NCBI GenBank assembly: GCA_023458835.1
Contig: JAEWWY010000010.1
Coordinates: forward strand, 1 to 10,298
Length of the DNA: 10,298 nt
DNA from: Bacillota bacterium
GTDB taxonomy: Bacteria; Bacillota; Clostridia; Christensenellales; Aristaeellaceae
Direction of reading: 5' to 3'
Both the position numbers and the translations under genes were made by a program. Of this stretch, positions 1 through 6,786 are shown piece by piece (position 1 is the stretch's first letter; each line of letters starts with the position of its first letter). The notes under the pieces were generated by a model that was not told the origin of the DNA, did not search any database, and was given only the letters and a program-made list of their open reading frames with translations.

Positions 1-1142
1 TGGTCACCGGGCAGCGCGTTATCGATACGCTCTTCCCGATTGCCTCCGGCGGCGTGGCCGCTGTGCCGGGCCCTTTTGGCTCCGGCAAAACGGTGGTGCA
101 GCATCAGTTGGCCAAGTGGGCCGATGCTGATATCATTGTATACGTGGGTTGCGGCGAGCGCGGCAACGAAATGACCGACGTGCTGATGGAATTCCCGGAG
201 CTGCACGATCCCCGCACTGGGGAGTCGCTGATGAAGCGTACGGTTTTGATTGCCAATACCTCCGACATGCCCGTGGCGGCCCGCGAGGCTTCCATTTATA
301 CCGGCATCACCATCGCCGAGTACTATAGGGACATGGGCTACAAGGTGGCTATCATGGCTGATTCCACCAGCCGCTGGGCCGAAGCGTTGCGCGAAATGAG
401 CGGCCGCCTGGAAGAAATGCCCGGCGAGGAAGGCTATCCCGCTTATCTGTCCTCCCGCATCGCGGAGTTTTATGAGCGGGCCGGCTTTGTGCGCTGCCTG
501 GGCAGTGACGGCCGGACGGGCACCATTACGGCCATCGGCGCCGTATCGCCCCCCGGCGGCGATATCTCCGAGCCCGTTTCCCAGGCCACGCTGCGCATCG
601 TAAAGGTATTCTGGGGCCTGAGCGCCCAGTTGGCCTACAAGCGTCATTTTCCGGCCATCGATTGGCTGCTTAGTTATTCCCTGTACATTGACAGGCTGAG
701 TTCCTGGTTCTCTGACAGCGTCTCTCCCGAGTGGAATGAGCTTCGCGGCAGCGCCATGCTCGTATTGCAGGAGGAAGCGGAGCTGGATGAAATCGTCCGC
801 CTGGTGGGTATTGATGCTTTGAGCTGGAAGGACCGCCTTACCATGGAGGTGGCCCGTTCCATCCGTGAAGACTACCTGCATCAAAACGCCTTTGACGAGG
901 TGGATACGTATACCTCTTTGGACAAGCAGTTCCGCATGCTGCGCCTGATACTGGAGTTTGGCAAAAAGGGCCGCGCGGCGCTGGATTCCGGGGCCAATCT
1001 ATCGCAGATCATCGGCCTCTCCGTCAGGGAGCGCATCGGCCGGGCCAAGTATATTCCCGAATCGGAACTCAGGCAGTTTGACCAAATCGAAGCCGAGCTC
1101 AGCAGCCAGATGGCCGCGCTGATGGACCAAGGAGGGCTATAA
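1..1142 (+). CDS. atpA: V/A-type ATPase catalytic subunit A, 5'-truncated by window edge
   Basis: Catalytic A subunit of a V/A-type ATPase; it binds and hydrolyses (or makes) ATP in the A3B3 head and drives the rotor of a membrane H+ or Na+ pump. The frame is open from base 3, giving 379 residues; family members are roughly 580-600 long, so the N-terminal barrel and the start of the nucleotide-binding domain lie outside. Visible motifs are the P-loop GPFGSGKT (bases 69-92), which is the V-type form rather than the F-type one, then GCGERGNEMTDVLMEFPEL with the catalytic Glu, MADSTSRWAEALRE, and SGRLEEMPGEEGYPAYLSSR. The helical C-terminal domain is complete. The stop TAA (1140-1142) lies 3 bases before atpB, whose ribosome binding site AAGGAGGG (1129-1136) sits inside this gene, so the two are cotranscribed. 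The GTG at 54 is an internal Val codon, not a start. The transported ion cannot be judged from this subunit. Confidence 0.97.
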   Translation, partial: VTGQRVIDTLFPIASGGVAAVPGPFGSGKTVVQHQLAKWADADIIVYVGCGERGNEMTDVLMEFPELHDPRTGESLMKRTVLIANTSDMPVAAREASIYTGITIAEYYRDMGYKVAIMADSTSRWAEALREMSGRLEEMPGEEGYPAYLSSRIAEFYERAGFVRCLGSDGRTGTITAIGAVSPPGGDISEPVSQATLRIVKVFWGLSAQLAYKRHFPAIDWLLSYSLYIDRLSSWFSDSVSPEWNELRGSAMLVLQEEAELDEIVRLVGIDALSWKDRLTMEVARSIREDYLHQNAFDEVDTYTSLDKQFRMLRLILEFGKKGRAALDSGANLSQIIGLSVRERIGRAKYIPESELRQFDQIEAELSSQMAALMDQGGL

Positions 1143-1145
1143 GGT

Positions 1146-2534
1146 ATGCTGAAGGAATATCGCACCATCAAGGAAGTCGTAGGCCCGCTGATGCTGGTGG
1201 AGCACGTGTCTGGCGTCACCTACAATGAGCTGGTGGAAATTCAGCAGGCAAGCGGCGAAATCCGAAGCGGCCGTGTGCTGGAGGTAAACGGCGACAAGGC
1301 GCTGGTGCAGCTTTTTGAAAGCAGCAACGGCCTGCGCATCGACAACAGCACCGCACGCTTCCTGGGCCGCAGCATTGAGCTTTCTGTTTCCATGGATATG
1401 CTGGGCCGTGTGTTCAGCGGCATGGGTACTCCCAGGGATGGCGGGCCCGCCCTGATCCCTGAAAAGCGGATGGACATCAATGGCGAGCCGCTGAATCCCG
1501 CTGCCCGCGACTATCCCAGTGAATTCATCCAAACGGGCATTTCTGCCATCGACGGCCTGAATACCCTGGTTCGCGGCCAGAAGCTGCCGGTGTTCTCCGG
1601 CAGCGGCTTGCCTCATGCCCAACTGGCTACGCAAATTGCCCGCCAGGCCAGGGTGCTGGGCACCGACAGCAAGTTTGCCGTGGTGTTCGGGGCCATCGGC
1701 ATCACTTTTGAAGAAGCCGATTACTTCATCAGCGATTTCCGGCGCACCGGGGCCATTGAGCGTGCCGTGCTGTTCATGAACCTGGCCAACGATCCGGCCA
1801 TTGAGCGCATCGCCACGCCGCGCATGGCGCTTACCGCCGCGGAGTACCTGGCCTATGAAAAGGGCATGCACGTACTGGTCATCCTTACCGATATCACCAA
1901 CTATGCCGAGGCCTTGCGCGAAGTATCCGCCGCCCGCAAGGAAGTGCCGGGCCGCCGCGGCTACCCGGGTTACCTGTATACGGACCTTGCCACCATGTAT
2001 GAGCGGGCCGGCCGCGTCATAGGGAAGGAAGGCTCCATCACGCAGATTCCCATCCTGTCCATGCCGGAGGATGACAAGACCCATCCCATTCCCGACCTGA
2101 CGGGCTACATCACCGAGGGTCAAATCATCCTGAGCAGGGAATTGCACAGAAAAGGTGTGCAGCCGCCCATTGACGTCATGCCTTCCCTGTCCCGTTTGAA
2201 AGACAAAGGCATTGGGGAGGGCAAAACCCGCAAGGATCATGCCGCCACCATGAACCAGCTCTTTGCCGCCTATTCCCGCGGCAAGGATGCCAAGGAATTG
2301 GCGGTGATCCTGGGGGATGCGGCTCTCACCGACATCGACAAGAAGTATGCCGCCTTTGCCGATGCCTTCGAACGGGAATATGTATCCCAGGGCTACGATA
2401 CCAACCGGCCCATTGAAGAGACGCTGCAGTTGGGCTGGAAGCTGCTTGCCATGCTTCCCAGGGCCGAGCTCAAGCGCATCCGGGACGATATGCTGGATGA
2501 ATTCCTTTTAAATACCCAGGAGGAGGAAGCGTAA
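1146..2534 (+). CDS. atpB: V/A-type ATPase regulatory subunit B
   Basis: Non-catalytic B subunit that alternates with A in the A3B3 head and completes the nucleotide sites at the A-B interfaces. The 462 residues match the usual full length. An N-terminal beta-barrel region (about 1-75) is followed by the nucleotide-binding fold with a degenerate P-loop, SGSGLPHAQLATQIARQA (151-168), lacking the Lys-Thr of a real Walker A; this is the hallmark of B. The stretch SAARKEVPGRRGYPGYLYTD (261-280) is the ATPase alpha/beta signature region and carries the arginines that reach the A-subunit nucleotide. The helical C-terminus is intact. The ATG at 1146 is set by AAGGAGGG nine bases upstream. The stop overlaps the atpD start as TAATG, which suggests translational coupling. 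A long open frame on the opposite strand (1137-2240) is a shadow. Confidence 0.97.
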   Translation: MLKEYRTIKEVVGPLMLVEHVSGVTYNELVEIQQASGEIRSGRVLEVNGDKALVQLFESSNGLRIDNSTARFLGRSIELSVSMDMLGRVFSGMGTPRDGGPALIPEKRMDINGEPLNPAARDYPSEFIQTGISAIDGLNTLVRGQKLPVFSGSGLPHAQLATQIARQARVLGTDSKFAVVFGAIGITFEEADYFISDFRRTGAIERAVLFMNLANDPAIERIATPRMALTAAEYLAYEKGMHVLVILTDITNYAEALREVSAARKEVPGRRGYPGYLYTDLATMYERAGRVIGKEGSITQIPILSMPEDDKTHPIPDLTGYITEGQIILSRELHRKGVQPPIDVMPSLSRLKDKGIGEGKTRKDHAATMNQLFAAYSRGKDAKELAVILGDAALTDIDKKYAAFADAFEREYVSQGYDTNRPIEETLQLGWKLLAMLPRAELKRIRDDMLDEFLLNTQEEEA

Positions 2535-3175
2535 TGGCGTCCACCCTTCGCTTAAGCCCCACGCGCATGGAGTTGACCCGCATCAAAAGGCGGCTTGTTA
2601 CAGCCAAACGCGGCCACAAGCTTTTAAAAGACAAGCGGGATGAAATGGTGCGCCAGTTCATTGCCATCATCCGGGAAAATGATGCGCTGCGCCGGGAAGT
2701 GGAGCAAGAACTGAGCGGCGCGCTGCGCAATTTCGCCATGGCCAGGGCGGTGATGGACCCCAATGCGCTGGAGGAAGCCGTTTTATATCCGGCCCGGCAG
2801 GCAAAAGTGACTATTGGGCAAAAGAATATACTGTCGGTAAGGGTGCCCACCATTACTGTGGATGAAGCGTCGCTTTCGGAAACAGTGCTGCCCTACGGCC
2901 TGGCGGAAACCTCCGCCCAGTTGGACGGAGCCATCGCCACCATGGCGCAGGTTCTGCCAAAGCTACTGCGCCTGGCCGAAATCGAAAAGACATGCGATCT
3001 TCTGGCCGATGAAATCGAAAAGACCCGCCGCCGTGTAAACGCCCTGGAATATGTGATGATCCCCCAGTTCATTGAAACCATTCGCTTCATTACCATGAAG
3101 CTGGACGAAAACGAACGCGGAGCACTGACCCGCCTGATGAAGGTCAAGGATATGATCGCCGCGCGGGATGTCTGA
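2534..3175 (+). CDS. atpD: V/A-type ATPase central stalk subunit D
   Basis: Subunit D forms the coiled-coil rotor shaft inside the A3B3 head, working with subunit F and the membrane ring to couple ATP turnover to ion movement. The 213 residues fit the family. The N-terminus carries the conserved PTRMELTRIKRRLVTAKRGH (9-28), followed by KLLKDKRDEM; the C-terminal helix carries VNALEYVMIPQF (168-179) and IRFITMKLDENERGALTRLM. Both long helices are rich in charged residues, as expected of the antiparallel coiled coil. The start ATG shares its A with the atpB stop (TAATG), behind a purine-rich AGGAGGAGGAAG site (about 2519-2530). No other ATPase subunit follows, and an intrinsic terminator begins 13 bases past the stop, so D ends the operon. 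The A-B-D order is the usual tail of bacterial V-type operons; the membrane and peripheral stalk genes should be upstream. Confidence 0.96.
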   Translation: MASTLRLSPTRMELTRIKRRLVTAKRGHKLLKDKRDEMVRQFIAIIRENDALRREVEQELSGALRNFAMARAVMDPNALEEAVLYPARQAKVTIGQKNILSVRVPTITVDEASLSETVLPYGLAETSAQLDGAIATMAQVLPKLLRLAEIEKTCDLLADEIEKTRRRVNALEYVMIPQFIETIRFITMKLDENERGALTRLMKVKDMIAARDV

Positions 3176-3187
3176 TCCAGTATTCGG

Positions 3188-3230
3188 GAAAAGATTGCTT
3201 TTGTCATGAAGGCAGTCTTTTCTTTTTTCT
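3188..3230 (+). terminator. Intrinsic terminator of the V-type ATPase operon
   Basis: A 14-bp stem pairs 3188-3201 with 3209-3222 (two G-T wobbles, at 3195/3215 and 3199/3211) around a 7-base loop, and is followed at once by six T (3223-3228). It starts 13 bases after the atpD stop, where a rho-independent terminator for the ATPase operon would be expected. The A-rich left arm and T-rich right arm might also let it work weakly on the other strand, but no gene there needs it. Confidence 0.88.
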
Positions 3231-3259
3231 TGCCTCCATGAATGCAGGCATGGTATAGT
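3230..3259 (+). promoter_or_regulatory. Sigma-A-type promoter with extended -10, upstream of the QueG-like gene
   Basis: The -35 candidate TTGCCT (3230-3235) is separated by 18 bases from TATAGT (3254-3259), which is preceded by TGG (3251-3253), an extended -10 (TGn). Transcription would start near 3266, leaving a 20-base leader before the ATG at 3286. The -35 begins where the ATPase terminator T-run ends. The spacer contains two small overlapping inverted repeats, TGCCT/AGGCA (3231-3235, 3246-3250) and CCATG/CATGG (3236-3240, 3249-3253); a repressor site is possible but unproven. Confidence 0.65.
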
Positions 3260-3285
3260 GAAACTGGTGAAATGAGGGATACACT

Positions 3286-4194
3286 ATGCCGCATATAGAT
3301 ATTGAGCCCCTTGCCAGGGATTTTCATTTTGCCGCATCCTATATTCTGGCCGCTTCCTTGGCCCCGGATGCACCGGAAGGGATCTTGACCCTTCTTCTGT
3401 TGCTATACCCTTATGATTCCTGGGGGGAGGCTCCTCCCGGCTGCGCCCGCATCAGCACCTACTATTTTGCCGCGCAGGACGCATACCTGAAAGCAAAGGA
3501 AATGGTGCACAGGCTGAAGCAGGAAGGAGAAAGCGCCAGGCTGTGCAATGAGGTGCGGCTCAAGCCCCTGCTATCCCATTTGAGGGATTTTTCCCAGGGC
3601 AGAAACACGCTGCATTACCATAAGGAATTCGGCTCCCGCTTTCATATGCAGGTGATTGGCCTTGATGCACAATTCCCTATGGATAAAAAGATTCTTTGGC
3701 TCCAAGCAGAAAAAAGGGATATGTGCGCTTCATGCAGAAGGTGCTTTCACGCCTGCCCCGCAAATGCCCTGACAGAAGAAGGTTTTTACCGGGATAGATG
3801 CCTGCGCCAGCACATGCTGCGAAGCACGCCAATGCCGGAGCGCTTAAGAACGCTTATGGGGAACCGTCTTGTAGGCTGCGAAATCTGCCAGCAGGTTTGC
3901 CCGTACAATGATCATCTGCAGGAGACGAAAGGGACAGGGGAATGCTTCCCCCTTCATGATCTGCTAAAAGAAGATGATCCCGCCATGGACCGCCTGTCTG
4001 AAAAAATCGGCAGGAATATGGCCGTCGCCAACCGCGTTCTGGCCCAGGCCTGCATCGCGGCAGGCAACAGCGGGGATATGGGTTATCTTCCCAGGTTGAA
4101 CGAGCTTTGCAAACACCCATCCCCGGCTGTTGCGGAGCATGCCCAATGGGCTGTTAATCATTTGTCAATCCGGGCGGAGGAAGCGACAACTTGA
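3286..4194 (+). CDS. QueG-like double 4Fe-4S cluster protein, divergent short form
   Basis: Related to epoxyqueuosine reductase (QueG), the cobalamin and iron-sulfur enzyme for the last step of queuosine synthesis in tRNA, but probably not a plain QueG. The 302 residues carry CASCRRCFHACP (C147, C150, C153, C157), then C172, and CEICQQVCPYN (C198, C201, C205), the paired 4Fe-4S arrangement of the family. The C-terminal 50 or so residues (PRLNELCKHPSPAVAEHAQWAV) look like a HEAT-type helical repeat, as in longer QueG proteins. The N-terminal half is short: the region ARISTYYFAAQDAYLKAKEM lines up with the QueG DYH motif region but lacks DYH, EVRLKPLLSHL lacks the Asp of VDTGPLLE, and the usual GWIGKN is replaced by GRNTLHYHKEFG. 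These alignments were made by eye. Start ATG 3286 follows GAGGG (3274-3278) at 7 bases. No queuosine genes are nearby. Queuosine reductase activity is uncertain; a different redox role is possible. Confidence 0.8.
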   Translation: MPHIDIEPLARDFHFAASYILAASLAPDAPEGILTLLLLLYPYDSWGEAPPGCARISTYYFAAQDAYLKAKEMVHRLKQEGESARLCNEVRLKPLLSHLRDFSQGRNTLHYHKEFGSRFHMQVIGLDAQFPMDKKILWLQAEKRDMCASCRRCFHACPANALTEEGFYRDRCLRQHMLRSTPMPERLRTLMGNRLVGCEICQQVCPYNDHLQETKGTGECFPLHDLLKEDDPAMDRLSEKIGRNMAVANRVLAQACIAAGNSGDMGYLPRLNELCKHPSPAVAEHAQWAVNHLSIRAEEATT

Positions 4195-4204
4195 TATTCA
4201 TCTC

Positions 4205-4232
4205 TTGCCTTTTCATGGAAATGCGCTACAAT
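4205..4232 (+). promoter_or_regulatory. Likely promoter for the ABC transporter operon
   Basis: TTGCCT (4205-4210) and TACAAT (4227-4232) are spaced by 16 bases. Transcription would start near 4239, which excludes the upstream in-frame ATG at 4231 (inside the -10) and supports the start at 4258. I see no terminator between the QueG-like stop (4194) and here, so readthrough from the previous gene is also possible. Confidence 0.55.
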
Positions 4233-4257
4233 GTTGCCGGGGAAAGGGAGGGCACAT

Positions 4258-5001
4258 ATGTTTCAATTTGACCAGGTATCCAAGCAGTACGCAAGGAGCA
4301 AGGTAAAGGCGCTGGATAATCTGTCCCTGCATGTGAAAAAGGGTGAGATATTTGGATTCATAGGCCCCAACGGAGCAGGCAAGACAACCACCATCCGGCT
4401 TTTGACCGGCATATTGACTCCCGATTCGGGCAGCATCCGCATCGGTGGTTATGAGATGGCGCAAGACCCTTTGGAGGCCAAGCGGCTGATCGGTTTTGTG
4501 CCCGACAATCAGGAAACATACGAGCGGCTGACAGGCCTGGAGTACCTGCAGTTTCTGGCGGATATCTACCAGGTGGACAGCTCCCAGCGAAAAGCGCACC
4601 TGGAAAAGTACCTCTCTTTGTTCCAACTGGAAGACGCGGCGGGGCAGCAGATACGAAGCTATTCCAGGGGCATGAAGCAGAAGCTTACCATCATTGGCGC
4701 GCTGATCCATAAGCCTCCCCTGTGGGTGCTGGACGAGCCCATGACGGGCCTGGATCCCATGGCCGTCCATTTGCTGAAGGAGGAAATGCGTACTCATTGC
4801 GACGCCGGGAACACAGTGTTCTTTTCGACCCATGTGCTGGATGTGGCTGAAAAGCTGTGTGACCGCATCGCGATCATTTTAAAGGGAAAGCTGCTGGCAG
4901 TAGGTACGCTGGAAAGCTTGCGCTTAGGAGAGCACGGTGCCTCGCTGGAGGAGGTATTCCTTGAGATGGTGAGGGAAACGGCGAGGGAGGAAAAGGAATG
5001 A
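4258..5001 (+). CDS. ABC transporter ATP-binding protein (ABC-2 exporter type)
   Basis: Cytoplasmic ATPase of an ABC transporter, powering the permease encoded next. From the ATG at 4258 it has 247 residues, the usual size of a single domain. Walker A is GPNGAGKT (36-43), the signature is YSRGMKQ (135-141) in the form common to ABC-2-type exporters, Walker B is LWVLDEP (155-161) followed by the D-loop TGLDP, and the H-loop His is H192 in FFSTH. The Q-loop stretch is GFVPDNQETYE (79-89), with Asp where Gln usually follows the proline. The start at 4258 is chosen because GGGAGGG (4246-4252) sits 5 bases upstream, whereas the in-frame ATG at 4231 lies in the -10 element and has no ribosome binding site. 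The stop overlaps the permease start as ATGA. The substrate cannot be read from this subunit; this subfamily includes bacitracin- and lantibiotic-type exporters but also many uncharacterised ones. Confidence 0.93.
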   Translation: MFQFDQVSKQYARSKVKALDNLSLHVKKGEIFGFIGPNGAGKTTTIRLLTGILTPDSGSIRIGGYEMAQDPLEAKRLIGFVPDNQETYERLTGLEYLQFLADIYQVDSSQRKAHLEKYLSLFQLEDAAGQQIRSYSRGMKQKLTIIGALIHKPPLWVLDEPMTGLDPMAVHLLKEEMRTHCDAGNTVFFSTHVLDVAEKLCDRIAIILKGKLLAVGTLESLRLGEHGASLEEVFLEMVRETAREEKE

Positions 5002-6683
5002 GTTCATTTCTTGTTCTTTTGCGGATGCAGTTGTATCTGCGCCTATCCGCTTTGAAGCCCAATCAGTGGCTGCCCGGCCGCTCCAAGGAGTCAAGGAACT
5101 GGAAGCCGCTTTTGACGGGTTTGATTTTCCTTGTGCTGATTGCCTCCATGCTCAGTATGGTTCTTTTGCTGGCAGACGGCATTCTTTCAGGCCTGATGCA
5201 GATGAAGATACCGGATCTGCTTTTGTCCATGGTCGTCATGATCTGCATGGCGCTGACGCTGCTGGTTGGTTTTTTTCATGTGACCAGCGTGCTGTATTTC
5301 AGCAAGGACAGCGCCTTTTTAGCCGGACTGCCGGTTTCTTCGCGTACGGTGATGGCCGCCCGGCTGGCGGTGGTGCTTCTTGGCGAAATGGCGCTGACGG
5401 CGCTGATCTTTCTGCCTGTGTGCGTGCTGTATGGCATCCGTACAGGTCAAAGCGTGCTGTTTTATATAAAAGCGGCGATTGTTACGCCGCTGATTCCCTG
5501 CTTGCCTCTGGCGGTGGCTACGCTTTTATCTTCGCTGTTGGTTCGCATTTCAAATCTTTTCCGTCACAGGGACAGATGGATGGTCATCGGCGGTTTTGTG
5601 CTCGTCGCGCTGGTTATCCCGCTGCAGATGCAATTTTACAGCCGGATCCCCGAGAATGCGGGGGCCGATTTTTTCATGCGCATGCTCACCGATAACCGCG
5701 TTCTGCTGGAGGGTATTCTTGGCGGTCTGCCGCCTGTGCTTTGGGCCACGGCCGGCATCGCGGGGCAGGGGGAATGGAGCCTTCCGTATCTCTTGCTTTT
5801 TGTGGCTGCTTCCGGCGTAGCGGTGCTGCTGCCTATCCTGATCGGCGGCAACAGATACTTGCAGTTATCTATCTTGCAAAACGAAGCCTTCCAAAGCACA
5901 AAGCGCCGCAAGCTGAATACGCGGGATTTTGCTATGCACCGTTCTCCCCTGAAGGCCATGTTCTTTCGGGAATGGAAGGAGATTTTGCGCGTACCGGCCT
6001 ATGCCCTCAACGGGCTTATGGGCATTGTGATGCTGCCTATTATGATGGTGGCGTTGTTCGTGGGCATGGAGGGAAGCGATGAGCTTTCAGCGCTTCTTGG
6101 CATGCTTTTGCGCGCTGCAGACGGGGTCAAGATCACGCTCTTTGCCGCGGCGGCCATGGCAGCCGTAAGCACCATCAATATGGCCGGGGCTACCGCCGTC
6201 TCCCGGGAAGGGAAGCGGATGTCCTTCAGCAGAATGATCCCTGTCCCATATGCTACGCAATTGTTGGCAAAACAGCTTTTTGGCTTCTCCATCAACTTGT
6301 TCACCTGCGTGACGACAGCCGTCACACTCGCTGTTCTCATGCCTTCCCAGATCATGTACATCCTGGCAGCTTTTGTGTTGGGACTGCTTTTTGGATATGC
6401 CGTCAATGGCATGAGCCTTGCGCTGGACGCAAGCCATCCCAAGCTCAACTGGCGCAATGAAACGGAAGCCATCAAGCAGAATGCCATGGCGCTGCTTTCC
6501 ATGTTTCTGGGTGTGGCGGCTGCGGGCGTGCTGGGGGTTTTGGTATGGATTTTGTATCAGGCGGGTTTGTCTTTGTCACTTCTGGCCATCATGCTGACAA
6601 TCGTGCTGGCCGTGCTGGCGGCCGCTTCTCATGCTTTTCTCCTGAGGCGGGCGGAAAAATGGTATTCTAGTGTAGAGGTGTAA
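4998..6683 (+). CDS. ABC exporter permease, 12-helix form
   Basis: Integral membrane partner of the preceding ATPase. The 561 residues hold about 12 hydrophobic segments by eye: near 38-59, 73-98, 121-145, 155-180, 195-212, 260-283, 335-356, 378-399, 428-448, 452-473, 497-519 and 524-548, arranged as two halves of six. Conserved soluble patches typical of large clostridial ABC-2-like permeases are visible: LAGLPVSSRTVMAARLA (108-124), FFREWKEILRVPAYALNGL (322-340), SREGKRMSFSRMIPVP (402-417) and HPKLNWRNETEAIKQN (480-495). There is no signal peptide. The ATG lies in a 4-base ATGA overlap with the ATPase stop, with GGGAGGAAAAGG just upstream, so the two are coupled. The duplicated six-helix layout suggests that one polypeptide could supply the whole membrane pore; this is inference. 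The substrate is unknown. No terminator follows, only an AT-rich stretch. Confidence 0.88.
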   Translation: MSSFLVLLRMQLYLRLSALKPNQWLPGRSKESRNWKPLLTGLIFLVLIASMLSMVLLLADGILSGLMQMKIPDLLLSMVVMICMALTLLVGFFHVTSVLYFSKDSAFLAGLPVSSRTVMAARLAVVLLGEMALTALIFLPVCVLYGIRTGQSVLFYIKAAIVTPLIPCLPLAVATLLSSLLVRISNLFRHRDRWMVIGGFVLVALVIPLQMQFYSRIPENAGADFFMRMLTDNRVLLEGILGGLPPVLWATAGIAGQGEWSLPYLLLFVAASGVAVLLPILIGGNRYLQLSILQNEAFQSTKRRKLNTRDFAMHRSPLKAMFFREWKEILRVPAYALNGLMGIVMLPIMMVALFVGMEGSDELSALLGMLLRAADGVKITLFAAAAMAAVSTINMAGATAVSREGKRMSFSRMIPVPYATQLLAKQLFGFSINLFTCVTTAVTLAVLMPSQIMYILAAFVLGLLFGYAVNGMSLALDASHPKLNWRNETEAIKQNAMALLSMFLGVAAAGVLGVLVWILYQAGLSLSLLAIMLTIVLAVLAAASHAFLLRRAEKWYSSVEV

Positions 6684-6708
6684 AAGTTAAATTTTTATTA
6701 CAAAATGC

Positions 6709-6737
6709 GTGCGTTCTTTTCTAAAGTGTGCTATAAT
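6709..6737 (+). promoter_or_regulatory. Extended -10 promoter for the methyltransferase gene
   Basis: A perfect TATAAT (6732-6737) preceded by TGC (6729-6731) makes an extended -10. The -35 is poor: the hexamer at 6709-6714, 17 bases upstream, has little match to TTGACA, so the extended -10 probably carries recognition. The AT-rich tract at about 6684-6705 could act as an UP element. Transcription should start near 6744, at the foot of the leader hairpin. Confidence 0.7.
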
Positions 6738-6743
6738 GGCTAC

Positions 6744-6770
6744 GGGTGTATGAAATAAGGGTATACACTC
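6744..6770 (+). promoter_or_regulatory. Hairpin / inverted repeat in the methyltransferase 5' leader
   Basis: GTGTAT (6746-6751) pairs with ATACAC (6763-6768), extended by a G-T and a G-C pair (6745/6769, 6744/6770), around an 11-base loop. It starts at the predicted transcription start and ends 3 bases before the ribosome binding site AAGGAGG (6773-6779). As RNA it could protect the 5' end or modulate ribosome access; as DNA it could be an operator just downstream of the promoter. The right arm also contains the palindrome GTATAC (6761-6766). Function is not shown by the sequence. Confidence 0.45.
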
Positions 6771-6786
6771 CCAAGGAGGCACACAA

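Noticed and set aside
1..1142. F-type ATP synthase alpha or beta subunit instead of V-type A
   Set aside because: The P-loop is GPFGSGKT rather than GGAGVGKT, GCGERGNEMTDVL is the A-subunit form, and the next genes are V-type B and D.
1137..2240. Long open frame on the - strand opposite atpB (367 codons)
   Set aside because: It lies wholly antisense to a clearly conserved ATPase B gene, its translation is rich in His, Gln and Gly without a recognisable domain, and it has no ribosome binding site of note. It is a codon-bias shadow.
4231..4257. Upstream ATG (4231) as the start of the ABC ATPase
   Set aside because: It overlaps the predicted -10 element and has no ribosome binding site. GGGAGGG sits just before ATG 4258.
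4213..4833. Open frame of about 206 codons on the - strand opposite the ABC ATPase
   Set aside because: The sense strand has every ABC ATPase motif in order. The antisense frame has none that I recognise.
5066..5695. Open frame of about 209 codons in another + frame inside the permease gene
   Set aside because: The permease frame shows clear membrane segments and conserved patches throughout. The alternative is compositionally odd and has no start signals.
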